DNA from: Lachnospiraceae bacterium
Lineage (GTDB): Bacteria > Bacillota > Clostridia > Lachnospirales > Lachnospiraceae
Length of the DNA stretch: 18,510 bases
Assembly: GCA_003520205.1 (NCBI GenBank)
Contig: DOVG01000272.1
Location: forward strand, 1-18,510
Direction: 5' to 3'
The translations under genes and the position numbers were made by a program. A model generated the notes under the pieces. That model had not been told where the DNA came from, did no database searches, and saw only the letters and a program-made list of their open reading frames with translations. Positions 7,524 to 14,572 of this stretch are shown one piece after another. Numbering within the stretch: position 1 is the first letter of the stretch; each line of letters opens with the position of its first letter.

Positions 7524-8546
7524 ATGGCAAAGAAAGATATTGACTGGGGATCACTTGGATTCGGTTATATCCAGACTGATGCAAGTTATGTATCTAATTT
7601 TAAGGATGGAAAATGGGATGATGGAGTTATCACTCCGGATCACACTATAACAATGAGTGAGTGTGCTTGTGTACTTCATTATTCACAGTCTTGCTTTGAG
7701 GGACTTAAGGCATATGAGACAGAGGATGGACATATTGTTACATTTCGTCCTGACCTTAATGCAAAGAGAATGGTTGATACAACTAAGAGACTGGAAATGG
7801 CAGTCTTTCCGGAAGAAAGATTCCTGGATGCAGTTAATAAGGTAGTTCTTGCAAATGAGGACTGGGTACCTCCATATGGAAGCGGAGCTACATTATATAT
7901 AAGACCTTTTATGTTTGGCTCAAATGAGGTAATAGGTGTTAAGCCTGCTGATGAATATCAGTTCAGAATTCTTACTACTCCTGTTGGACCTTATTTCAAG
8001 GGTGGCGCAAAGCCTATTACAATCAGAATAAGTGATTTCGACAGAGCAGCTCCTCATGGAACAGGACATATTAAAGCAGGTCTTAACTATGCTATGTCAC
8101 TTCATGCAATAGTTGATGCTCATAAGAATGGATTTGATGAGAATCTCTATCTTGATCCTGCATCAAGAACAAAGATCGAAGAGACAGGTGGAGCAAATGT
8201 TATCTTTATTAAGGGTAATAAGTTCATTACACCTAAGTCAAACAGTATCCTTCCTTCAGTAACAAGAAGATCTCTTGAGGTAGTTGCTAAGGAGTATCTT
8301 GGACTTGAAGTAGAAGAAAGAGAAGTATATCTGGATGAAGTTCCAGAGTTCGAAGAGTGCGGTCTCTGCGGTACAGCAGCAGTTATCTCTCCTGTTGGAA
8401 AGATTGTTGATCATGGTAAGGAAATTGCATTCCCAAGCGGAATGGATGAAATGGGACCTACTATCAAGAAACTCTATGATACTCTTACAGGTATTCAGAT
8501 GTGCAGAATAGAAGGACCAGAGGGCTGGGTACACGTAATCAAATAG
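7524..8546 (+). CDS. ilvE: Branched-chain amino acid aminotransferase
   Basis: Fold-type IV PLP enzyme that exchanges the amino group between Leu/Ile/Val and 2-oxoglutarate. At 340 residues it belongs to the longer group that includes eukaryotic BCATs. Seen: CFEGLKAYE (57-65), FRPDLNAKRM (74-83), GHIKAGLNYA with the Schiff-base Lys184, and IEETGGANVIF (218-228) with the Glu that contacts the pyridine nitrogen. The late GLCGTAAVISPVG segment matches the phosphate-binding region. Start: a GTG at 7515 overlaps the AGGAG (7511-7515), so the ATG at 7524, spaced 8 bases, is chosen. It is monocistronic or co-transcribed with the lipoprotein gene downstream. Confidence 0.94.
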   Translation: MAKKDIDWGSLGFGYIQTDASYVSNFKDGKWDDGVITPDHTITMSECACVLHYSQSCFEGLKAYETEDGHIVTFRPDLNAKRMVDTTKRLEMAVFPEERFLDAVNKVVLANEDWVPPYGSGATLYIRPFMFGSNEVIGVKPADEYQFRILTTPVGPYFKGGAKPITIRISDFDRAAPHGTGHIKAGLNYAMSLHAIVDAHKNGFDENLYLDPASRTKIEETGGANVIFIKGNKFITPKSNSILPSVTRRSLEVVAKEYLGLEVEEREVYLDEVPEFEECGLCGTAAVISPVGKIVDHGKEIAFPSGMDEMGPTIKKLYDTLTGIQMCRIEGPEGWVHVIK

Positions 8547-8593
8547 TTGCGATAATGGCAATATCTAAAAACTACGATTGGATTTATTATTTT

Positions 8594-9103
8594 ATGAAGA
8601 TTAGAATAAAGAAAAAGGTAGTTGGATTAATAGTATTCATGCTGATTAGTCTGCTGGTCGGTTGTGGCAAGAAAGAATCAACTGGTGACGATACCATAAA
8701 ATCAGAAGGGATGAGCATAGTTCTTGGTAAACAGTATCAGGAAGCTGTGCTTGCAAATGCAACCTGGTACTATACAAGTCCGGATGGTCTGGCAATGGGA
8801 ATCAGATCAAAGAAGGATGATATAGAGAAGAGTGGTCTTGAAGCTAATTCTGCTCAGGATTATGCAGAAGCCTATATCAAGGCAAATAGCATCCCGGGGT
8901 CGCCAAAGGTAAAAACCAAGGGCAAGTATGTGTATTTTGAGTACAGTCGCAAGGTTAAGGGAACAGACTATTCCTATCTTTCTTGTGTATATGATAATAA
9001 GGATGAGTTCTGGCTGGTAAACTTTGCCTGCTATAAAGAGTTATATAAAGAGTACAAGTCGGATTTTTTTGCATCCGCTGATTCAGTAACATTTGAAGAA
9101 TAA
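8594..9103 (+). CDS. Small lipoprotein of unknown function
   Basis: A 169-residue protein with a lipoprotein signal peptide: a basic start (MKIRIKKK), a hydrophobic stretch (about 9-22) and a lipobox ending LLVGC, with lipidated Cys24. The mature part begins with a short polar linker and looks like a compact mixed alpha/beta domain (TWYYTSPDGLAMGIRS, YVYFEYSRKVKGTDYSYLSCVYD). No family is recognised. It is expected on the outer face of the membrane. Start: the ATG at 8594 gives a classic signal peptide, while the in-frame ATG at 8555 would add 13 residues; neither has a good ribosome binding site. It begins 47 bases after ilvE, so read-through from ilvE is possible. Confidence 0.75.
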   Translation: MKIRIKKKVVGLIVFMLISLLVGCGKKESTGDDTIKSEGMSIVLGKQYQEAVLANATWYYTSPDGLAMGIRSKKDDIEKSGLEANSAQDYAEAYIKANSIPGSPKVKTKGKYVYFEYSRKVKGTDYSYLSCVYDNKDEFWLVNFACYKELYKEYKSDFFASADSVTFEE

Positions 9104-9110
9104 TATGAGG

Positions 9111-9145
9111 GGTTCTCGGGGGTATTTTACTTTCGAGAACCTTTT
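9111..9145 (+). terminator. Terminator after the lipoprotein gene
   Basis: GGTTCTCG (9111-9118) pairs perfectly with CGAGAACC (9134-9141) around a 15-base loop, followed by TTTT. It starts a few bases after the lipoprotein stop codon. The loop is long and the T-run short, so termination may be partial. Confidence 0.68.
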
Positions 9146-9175
9146 GAAGTATAGGGTTATAACGAGGATTTTCTA

Positions 9176-9946
9176 ATGAAAAATGACCAGATAATGCAGA
9201 ACCGTTTTATACTATCGGAACTGATAAAAAAAGGAATAAGGCTTAAGTACAGACGATCTTATCTTGGAATACTATGGTCGCTTCTGGAACCGCTTCTTAC
9301 GATGATAGTTCTGACCATAGTTTTCGGGACACTGATGGGAGTTAAAGAAAAGTCTTTCCCTGTATATATACTTACAGGAAGACTTCTTTATGGATTTTTC
9401 TCCCAGTCTACCACTGCAGCTCTTAAGTCTATAAGAGCTAATAGTTCTATTATAAAAAAAGTATATGTTCCGAAAATGCTATATCCTTTGTCAGCAATCT
9501 TATTTAACTTCGTGATATTCCTTATATCTCTGATAGTACTGGCTATAGTAGCATTAGCTCTCGGAGTATATCCGACATTATATGTATTTCAGGCTATTCC
9601 GGTTTTATTTGTACTTCTGCTTCTCAGTCTTGGATGTGGAATGATACTTTCGACCGTAGGCGTATTCTTCAGAGATATGGAATATCTCTGGACTATAGCT
9701 CTTATGCTTATAATGTACACTTCAGCTATTTTCTATAAGGCAGAAAAACTTCTTAAGAGTCACTGGAGTTTTGTACTCAAGGGAAATCCTCTTTTTTCCG
9801 TAATAGAGTGTTTCAGAAGTGCAGTGTTTGGTGAACCAATGAACATCAAATATCTGATTTATGCTACGCTTTTTGGAGCAGTAGCTCTGCTTGTAGGTAT
9901 ATTTGTATTTAAGAAAAATGAAGATAAATTTATTCTGGAGATCTAG
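9176..9946 (+). CDS. ABC-2 type polysaccharide/teichoic acid export permease
   Basis: Membrane subunit of an ABC exporter of the TagG/Wzm/KpsM group, which moves lipid-linked glycopolymers across the cytoplasmic membrane. The 256 residues show the amphipathic N-terminal helix ending in KYRRSYLGILWSLLEPL, a hallmark of the family, followed by about six hydrophobic segments (about 36-55, 64-80, 106-132, 140-165, 173-187, 228-246). GAGG lies ahead of the ATG. The ATPase gene follows after 2 bases. No glycosyltransferase or polymer genes lie nearby, so the substrate cannot be named; a gene symbol such as tagG or wzm would be a guess. Confidence 0.86.
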   Translation: MKNDQIMQNRFILSELIKKGIRLKYRRSYLGILWSLLEPLLTMIVLTIVFGTLMGVKEKSFPVYILTGRLLYGFFSQSTTAALKSIRANSSIIKKVYVPKMLYPLSAILFNFVIFLISLIVLAIVALALGVYPTLYVFQAIPVLFVLLLLSLGCGMILSTVGVFFRDMEYLWTIALMLIMYTSAIFYKAEKLLKSHWSFVLKGNPLFSVIECFRSAVFGEPMNIKYLIYATLFGAVALLVGIFVFKKNEDKFILEI

Positions 9947-9948
9947 TT

Positions 9949-10689
9949 ATGACAGAAACTGTTTTAAAGGTTGAAAATGTTGGAATGAAGTTCAACCTAA
10001 GTAAAGAAAAGCATGATTCGGTGAAGGAATACTTTATCGCACTAATGAAGCATGAGCTGATATATAACGAGTTCTGGGCTTTAAAAGATGTATCCTTTGA
10101 GCTGAAGGCGGGAGACAGGCTGGGTATTCTTGGATTTAACGGTGCCGGAAAGTCGACACTTTTGAAGGTTATTGCGGGAGTCTTTAAACCGAGTGTGGGA
10201 AGTATAGAAAGAAAAGGTATACTGGCGCCTCTTATAGAGTTGGGCGCCGGATTTGATCCGCAGTATACTGGACTTGAGAATATATACCTGTATGGAGCCT
10301 GCCTTGGTTACAGCCATAAGTTTATAGATGAGAAGCTGGATGAGATAATTGATTTTTCGGAGCTTAAGGACTTTATTGATGTTCCTCTTAAGAATTATTC
10401 TTCAGGTATGAAAGCAAGACTGGGCTTTGCGATAGCGACTATAGTTGAGCCGGATATGCTTATTCTTGATGAGGTTCTTTCTGTAGGTGACGCAAAGTTC
10501 AAGAAAAAGAGTGAAGAGAGACTTATAATGCTGATGAAAAAAGGGGTTACAGTTCTGTTCGTATCGCATAATACTGAACAGGTTCAGAGAATATGTAACA
10601 AGGCACTTATTCTCGATAAAGGTAGAATCATAAGTTATGGAGATGTAGAAAAGGTTTCAAATGAATACGAAATGCTTGTTAGCAAGTGA
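9949..10689 (+). CDS. ABC exporter ATPase, TagH/Wzt type without substrate domain
   Basis: Nucleotide-binding partner of the permease just upstream. The 246 residues contain Walker A GFNGAGKST (62-70), the signature YSSGMKAR (150-157), Walker B DMLILDEVLSVGD (169-181) and the switch His207 in LFVSHNTE. The motifs LGAGFDPQYTGLENIYLYG and YSSGM are typical of the TagH/Wzt/KpsT group. It ends right after the ATPase core, so it lacks the C-terminal carbohydrate-binding domain of Wzt and the extracytoplasmic part of TagH; substrate choice must lie elsewhere. Two bases separate it from the permease gene, so the two are surely co-translated. Confidence 0.88.
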   Translation: MTETVLKVENVGMKFNLSKEKHDSVKEYFIALMKHELIYNEFWALKDVSFELKAGDRLGILGFNGAGKSTLLKVIAGVFKPSVGSIERKGILAPLIELGAGFDPQYTGLENIYLYGACLGYSHKFIDEKLDEIIDFSELKDFIDVPLKNYSSGMKARLGFAIATIVEPDMLILDEVLSVGDAKFKKKSEERLIMLMKKGVTVLFVSHNTEQVQRICNKALILDKGRIISYGDVEKVSNEYEMLVSK

Positions 10690-10767
10690 TTAAAGTGTTA
10701 TAGTGACATAGGTGACATTTATATTTAAGCATAGATTATGCCTGGTACATTTGTTGAGGGGAAAAGT

Positions 10768-11676
10768 ATGTTTTTTGAATTATTAAAGGTAATTTTCATA
10801 GGAATAGTTGAGGGTATAACAGAATGGCTTCCAATAAGCAGCACAGGACATATGCTTCTGGTTGATCAGTTTGCTAAACTGGATGCAGATCAGAATTTCA
10901 AGGACATGTTCTTCGTGGTGATACAACTGGGAGCTATTTTAGCTGTAGTATATATGTACTGGAGTAAGCTGTGGCCTTTCAGACTTGTGAAGGATGACAA
11001 GATTCCAACAGTAGTTGATTCAAAAGGAAGAAAAAGAAAAGACGGAAGATGGAAGAATGAAATTCGTCTTGGAAGTGTAGGAATAAGCAGAGTTATTATC
11101 AATCTATGGCTCAAGGTTATCGTTGCCACGATTCCTGCTGCAGTTATAGGACTTCTTCTGGATGACTGGATGGATAAATATGCTCACAATGCACCTGTTA
11201 TAGCAGTTCAGCTTATTATATTCGGTATTCTTTTCATTCTGGTAGAGAAAAGAAATGAGAAGAGAGATCCATCTATAAAGAAAATGAGTCAGCTTACTTA
11301 TCTGGATGCTCTTAAGCTGGGACTTTTCCAGACACTTGCTATAGTTCCGGGAACATCACGTTCAGGTGCAACTATAGTCGGTGGACTGACAATGGGTATA
11401 TCAAGAAGAGTTGCAGCCGAGTTTTCATTTTTCATGAGTATACCGATTATGTTCGGTTGGAGTCTGGTTAAGCTTATTAAGTTCGGATTCCATTATACGG
11501 CTCCACAGTTCTTTGAACTCATTATAGGAATGCTCGTAGCGTTCTTCGTGTCAGTGTTTGTAATCCAGTTCCTTATGGGTTATATCAAGAAGAATGATTT
11601 CAAGATATTTGGTATCTACAGAATTATACTGGGCGCATTAGTAATCATAGTATTTGCAATCAGGTCGTTAATATAG
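10768..11676 (+). CDS. uppP: Undecaprenyl-diphosphatase UppP
   Basis: Integral membrane phosphatase that recycles undecaprenyl diphosphate to the monophosphate carrier used for peptidoglycan and other polymers; linked to bacitracin resistance. The 302 residues carry both active-site motifs, EGITEWLPISSTGH (15-28) and PGTSRSGAT (194-202), and about eight membrane segments. A charged loop of about 35 residues after the second membrane region (about 73-105, rich in Lys, Arg and Asp) is longer than in E. coli UppP and probably faces the cytosol. Start: an ATG at 10738 is in frame, but GAGGGG lies 6 bases ahead of the ATG at 10768, which also begins the conserved sequence. The gene follows the ABC exporter by 78 bases. 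Confidence 0.94.
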   Translation: MFFELLKVIFIGIVEGITEWLPISSTGHMLLVDQFAKLDADQNFKDMFFVVIQLGAILAVVYMYWSKLWPFRLVKDDKIPTVVDSKGRKRKDGRWKNEIRLGSVGISRVIINLWLKVIVATIPAAVIGLLLDDWMDKYAHNAPVIAVQLIIFGILFILVEKRNEKRDPSIKKMSQLTYLDALKLGLFQTLAIVPGTSRSGATIVGGLTMGISRRVAAEFSFFMSIPIMFGWSLVKLIKFGFHYTAPQFFELIIGMLVAFFVSVFVIQFLMGYIKKNDFKIFGIYRIILGALVIIVFAIRSLI

Positions 11677-11691
11677 AAGTTTAAAATCTAC

Positions 11692-11721
11692 TTGACTTTG
11701 ATGTGCAAACTATGTTATTCT
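11692..11721 (+). promoter_or_regulatory. Promoter of the rpmG-secE-nusG-rplK-rplA operon
   Basis: -35 TTGACT (11692-11697), an 18-base spacer and -10 TATTCT (11716-11721), with TG one base ahead of the -10 (extended -10). Transcription should start near 11728, leaving a leader of about 134 bases before rpmG. No terminator is visible between uppP and this promoter. Confidence 0.75.
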
Positions 11722-11722
11722 T

Positions 11723-11861
11723 GCTTTTGCGTTTCTGTACGCACTTCTTTTGGTGTGCGATTTCGGGGATCCCATCCCGGCACATAAAAGGTTACCCTAT
11801 TTTCGTACAGAATTTTGGAAAAATTACTATTCATATGATTATTTAAACGGAGGTAATAGTC
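11723..11861 (+). promoter_or_regulatory. Structured leader of rpmG
   Basis: About 135 bases of untranslated leader with several inverted repeats. The long-range pair is TTCTGTACG (11733-11741) with CGTACAGAA (11804-11812). Inside it CGCAC (11740-11744) can pair with GTGCG (11755-11759), or GTGTGC (11753-11758) can pair with GCACAT (11780-11785); these two share bases and exclude each other. GGGAT-CCC-ATCCC (11766-11778) is a further small hairpin. No T-run follows any of them. Parts of the leader recur ahead of nifJ. AAACGGAGGTAA supplies the ribosome binding site. Regulation by a ribosomal protein or by attenuation is inference. Confidence 0.6.
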
Positions 11862-12011
11862 ATGCGTGTTAAGATAACTCTTGCATGTCAGGAATGCAAA
11901 CAGCGTAATTACAACCTTACAAAAGAGAAGAAGATGCATCCAGACAGGATGGAGACAAAGAAGTATTGTAGATTCTGCAAGAAACATACAATGCATAAAG
12001 AAACCAAGTAA
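11862..12011 (+). CDS. rpmG: 50S ribosomal protein L33, zinc type
   Basis: A 49-residue protein that reads MRVKITLACQECKQRNY at the start and ends in HTMHKETK. Two CxxC pairs, CQEC and CRFC, form the zinc site, so this is the C+ form. Length and motifs are standard for L33. CGGAGGT precedes the ATG by 8-9 bases. It is the first gene of the operon, 25 bases ahead of secE, the arrangement seen in many Firmicutes. Confidence 0.97.
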   Translation: MRVKITLACQECKQRNYNLTKEKKMHPDRMETKKYCRFCKKHTMHKETK

Positions 12012-12036
12012 TTAGTATTTAGGAGAGGTACGAATT

Positions 12037-12240
12037 ATGGCAGATAAAAAGGAAACATCACCTGCTCTTAAAAGAAGCTGGTTTCAGGAACTTAAACATG
12101 AATTTGGTAAGATTACCTGGCCAACAAAGGTTGTTCTTGCTAAGGAGGCAGGCGTAGTTCTAACTTCAGCTGTTTTACTTGGATTACTTATTGTTGTTGT
12201 TGACTGGTTACTTAATCTTGCACTTCAGTATATATGGTAG
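12037..12240 (+). CDS. secE: Preprotein translocase subunit SecE
   Basis: Small essential subunit of the SecYEG channel. The 67 residues have the conserved amphipathic segment WFQELKHEFGKITWPTK (15-31), then a single membrane helix (about 40-62). This is the short, one-helix form typical of Gram-positive bacteria. AGGAGAGG lies ahead of the ATG. The stop codon is 11 bases before the chosen nusG start. Confidence 0.96.
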   Translation: MADKKETSPALKRSWFQELKHEFGKITWPTKVVLAKEAGVVLTSAVLLGLLIVVVDWLLNLALQYIW

Positions 12241-12251
12241 GCGGTGAAGCA

Positions 12252-12932
12252 ATGTCAGATGAAAAGATAATGAATACTGATGAGGAATTAACACAGGCTC
12301 TTAATCAGGATTCTGTTGAAGAAGCAGCTGCAGATGTGGAAACAGAAGCAGTTGAAGAGACAGAAGCGGTTGAAGAGGCTCCTCGTATTAAGTCTGCAAA
12401 TATAAAGCAGCAGGGAGATGACGAACCTCATTGGTATGTGGTTCATACATACTCCGGATATGAGAATAAGGTTAAGGCTGACATAGAGAAGACTATCGAG
12501 AACAGAAGACTTCAGGATCAGATGTTTGAAGTTATGGTTCCTGTTCAAGATACTGTTGAAGTTAAGAATGGTGTCAGAAAGACTATATCCAAAAAGATAT
12601 TCCCGGGCTATGTTCTTGTTCATATGATCAAGAATGATGTAACATGGTATGTTGTAAGAAATACCAGAGGTGTTACAGGATTTGTCGGTCCCGGATCAGA
12701 ACCAGTTCCCCTTACAGAAATCGAGATGCGTAAGCTCGGTGTTAAGACAGAGGATATTGTTATCGATGTAGAGCTTGGCGATACTATAAAGGTAATTGCT
12801 GGAGCATGGGAAGGAACAGTCGGAACTATAAAGACTATAAGCCGTACAAAGCAGACGGTTACTATTGACATGGATATATTCGGACGTTCAACCGATGTTG
12901 AAATCGGTCTGGGCGATATACAGAAGCTGTAA
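12252..12932 (+). CDS. nusG: Transcription termination/antitermination factor NusG
   Basis: Binds RNA polymerase and modulates pausing and Rho action. The 226 residues comprise an acidic N-terminal extension (about 1-57, with the repeat TEAVEETEAVEE), the NGN domain starting at HWYVVHTYSGYE (60-71) with FPGYVLVHM, and a C-terminal KOW domain (VELGDTIKVIAGAWEGTVGTI). The extension is absent from E. coli NusG. Start: GGCGGTGA sits 6-8 bases ahead of the ATG at 12252; the earlier ATG at 12234 overlaps the secE stop and lacks a site. Confidence 0.95.
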   Translation: MSDEKIMNTDEELTQALNQDSVEEAAADVETEAVEETEAVEEAPRIKSANIKQQGDDEPHWYVVHTYSGYENKVKADIEKTIENRRLQDQMFEVMVPVQDTVEVKNGVRKTISKKIFPGYVLVHMIKNDVTWYVVRNTRGVTGFVGPGSEPVPLTEIEMRKLGVKTEDIVIDVELGDTIKVIAGAWEGTVGTIKTISRTKQTVTIDMDIFGRSTDVEIGLGDIQKL

Positions 12933-12952
12933 ATTATTCTTCGGAATAGTTT
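12931..12952 (+). other. UUCG-tetraloop hairpin at the nusG stop codon
   Basis: AAATTATTC (12931-12939) pairs with GAATAGTTT (12944-12952), one G-T wobble, closing the very stable C(TTCG)G tetraloop. The stem includes part of the nusG stop codon. No T-run follows, so it more likely marks a message end, a processing point or a partial pause than a full terminator. Confidence 0.5.
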
Positions 12953-12960
12953 ATATATAA

Positions 12961-12995
12961 GTGGAAGGGGCATAACCTACCCCGATATTTACCAC
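12961..12995 (+). promoter_or_regulatory. Candidate L1-binding element ahead of rplK
   Basis: GTGG (12961-12964) pairs with CCAC (12992-12995), and GGGG (12967-12970) with CCCC (12980-12983). The two stems are joined by AA on one side and GATATTTA on the other. Two short stems with an asymmetric loop is the layout of the L1 site on 23S rRNA and on L11-L1 mRNAs. The outer stem touches the ribosome binding site AAAGGAGG (12996-13003), so L1 binding could block rplK translation. Inferred from layout and similarity, not tested. Confidence 0.5.
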
Positions 12996-13011
12996 AAAGG
13001 AGGAATTTAAA

Positions 13012-13437
13012 ATGGCTAAAAAAGTCGAAGGTTACATTAAGTTACAGATACCTGCAGGAAAGGCAACTCCAGCACCACCTGTTGGACCAGCTCTTGGTCA
13101 GCACGGTGTAAATATCGTTGACTTCACAAAGCAGTTCAACGATCGTACAGCTGATAAGGGTGATATGATAATTCCTGTAGTTATCACAGTTTATGCAGAC
13201 AGAAGCTTCAGCTTCATTACTAAAACACCACCTGCAGCAGTTCTTATCAAGAAGGCAGCAGGTCTTCAGAAAGCATCTGGAGAGCCTAATAAGAAGAAGG
13301 TTGGAAAGATCACTAAGGCACAGGTTCAGGAAATTGCTGAGACTAAGATGCCGGACCTTAACGCAGCTTCACTTGAGGCAGCTATGAGCATGATTGCTGG
13401 TACAGCACGCTCAATGGGTATTGAAGTAGTTGATTAA
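13012..13437 (+). CDS. rplK: 50S ribosomal protein L11
   Basis: L11 forms the base of the GTPase-associated stalk and is needed for the stringent response through RelA-type enzymes. The 141 residues match the family length. The N-terminal domain has the Pro-rich segment PAPPVGPALGQHGVNI, and the C-terminal rRNA-binding domain has GTARSMGI near the end. AAAGGAGG precedes the ATG. rplA starts 17 bases after its stop codon. Confidence 0.98.
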   Translation: MAKKVEGYIKLQIPAGKATPAPPVGPALGQHGVNIVDFTKQFNDRTADKGDMIIPVVITVYADRSFSFITKTPPAAVLIKKAAGLQKASGEPNKKKVGKITKAQVQEIAETKMPDLNAASLEAAMSMIAGTARSMGIEVVD

Positions 13438-13454
13438 TTCGGGAGGTAATGAAG

Positions 13455-14165
13455 ATGAAAAAAGGTAAGAGATATTTAGAGGTATCAAAGCTTGTAGAAA
13501 AGAATAAGCTTTATGACCTTGAAGAGGCTGCTGAGTTAATCAAGAAGACAGCCAATGCAAAGTTTGATGAGACTATTGAAGCTCATCTTAAGCTGGGTGT
13601 TGACGGACGTCATGCAGATCAGCAGGTACGTGGAGCAGTTGTACTTCCACATGGAACAGGTAAAGAAGTTAAAGTTCTTGTATTCGCTAAGGGTGACAAG
13701 GTTGAAGAGGCACTTAAGGCAGGTGCTGACTACGCTGGTGGTGATGAACTTGTACCAAAGATTCAGAATGAAGGATGGCTTGACTTTGATGTAGTTATTG
13801 CTACACCGGATATGATGGGTGTTGTTGGACGTCTTGGACGTGTACTCGGACCTAAGGGACTTATGCCAAACCCAAAGGCTGGTACAGTTACACCTGATGT
13901 TGTTAAGGCTATCGAAGATGTTAAGGCTGGTAAGATTGAGTACAGACTTGATAAGGCAAATATCATCCATGTTCCAGTTGGAAAGGCTTCTTTCACAGCT
14001 GAGCAGATCGCTGATAACTATAAGGCTCTTATGGATGCGGTTGTTAAGGCTAGACCATCTAGCGCTAAGGGACAGTATCTGAAGAGTGTTACAATGTCTT
14101 CATCTATGGGACCTGGAATAAGACTTAATCCAAATAGATTTGCTGGACAGGCAACAGATAAATAA
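13455..14165 (+). CDS. rplA: 50S ribosomal protein L1
   Basis: L1 binds the mobile stalk of 23S rRNA near the E site and in many bacteria represses its own operon by binding the rplK leader. The 236 residues are of standard length, with LGVDGRHADQQVRG, the hinge region RLGRVLGPKGLMPNPKAGTV and the final TMSSSMGPGIRLN. Start: the ATG at 13449 is only 2 bases after GGAGG, while the ATG at 13455 is 8 bases away and is chosen. It is the last gene before a strong terminator. Confidence 0.98.
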   Translation: MKKGKRYLEVSKLVEKNKLYDLEEAAELIKKTANAKFDETIEAHLKLGVDGRHADQQVRGAVVLPHGTGKEVKVLVFAKGDKVEEALKAGADYAGGDELVPKIQNEGWLDFDVVIATPDMMGVVGRLGRVLGPKGLMPNPKAGTVTPDVVKAIEDVKAGKIEYRLDKANIIHVPVGKASFTAEQIADNYKALMDAVVKARPSSAKGQYLKSVTMSSSMGPGIRLNPNRFAGQATDK

Positions 14166-14173
14166 ATGAATAT

Positions 14174-14205
14174 AAGGATCGACCTGGTATGGTCGGTCCT
14201 TTTTG
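14174..14205 (+). terminator. Terminator of the rpmG-rplA operon
   Basis: GGATCGACC (14176-14184) pairs with GGTCGGTCC (14191-14199), one G-T wobble, with a TGGTAT loop and a run of T after it; flanking AA/TT extend the stem. It lies directly after rplA. Confidence 0.9.
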
Positions 14206-14230
14206 TATGCCCTCATTTTCCTAATTTGAG

Positions 14231-14259
14231 TTGATTTTTCTATCTGTAAAAGGTAAAAT
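14231..14259 (+). promoter_or_regulatory. Promoter of the carrier-protein gene pair
   Basis: -35 TTGATT (14231-14236), a 17-base spacer and -10 TAAAAT (14254-14259). It follows the rplA terminator and gives a leader of about 35 bases, so the next two genes form their own unit. Confidence 0.68.
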
Positions 14260-14299
14260 AAAGATGTGCAGAAAATTATATAGAAAGGGGTTACTATAT

Positions 14300-14557
14300 A
14301 TGGAAAAGGAAGAAGTAAGGATTGCCTTAGCAACCCTCATTAATGAAGAATTTTCCGAACTCGGTGAGATAGATATGGAGAAGGATATTGTAACTGAGTA
14401 TGGAATTAATTCAGTTTCTATTATCAGACTTATTGTTTCTGCAGAAGAGAAGTTTGGTATTCAGTTTAGCGATTACGAATTATCGTTAGAAGAATATCCT
14501 ACATTTGGGGATCTCGCTGCAGTTATTAAGGATAAGCTTGATAAGAAAGAAGACTAA
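14300..14557 (+). CDS. Acyl/peptidyl carrier protein
   Basis: An 85-residue four-helix carrier protein that would hold an acyl or aminoacyl group on a phosphopantetheine arm. The attachment motif is YGINSVSIIRLI with Ser38 (codon 14411-14413); the usual DSL is NSV, which points away from the fatty-acid AcpP. The rest fits the family: an acidic helix 2, KFGIQFSDYEL, and YPTFGDLAAVI before helix 4. GAAAGGGG lies ahead of the ATG. It is 15 bases from the next gene and far from any fab gene, so a dedicated partner role is likely. DltC-type D-Ala carriers are an alternative, but no dltA, dltB or dltD is present here. Confidence 0.85.
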   Translation: MEKEEVRIALATLINEEFSELGEIDMEKDIVTEYGINSVSIIRLIVSAEEKFGIQFSDYELSLEEYPTFGDLAAVIKDKLDKKED

Positions 14558-14572
14558 GGGAGGGATACGTTC

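Noticed and set aside
9150..9165. Promoter for the ABC exporter genes (TATAAC at about 9157)
   Set aside because: No acceptable -35 at 16-18 bases; the exporter is as likely to be transcribed by read-through past the long-loop terminator.
11723..11830. Possible tRNA in the rpmG leader because of its several hairpins
   Set aside because: No GTTCRA-type T-loop, no anticodon arm of normal size and no acceptor stem of 7 pairs; a structured leader explains it better.
11715..11996. Minus-strand open frame across the rpmG leader
   Set aside because: It runs antisense over the leader and most of rpmG, has no ribosome binding site, and its product looks like a random low-complexity translation.
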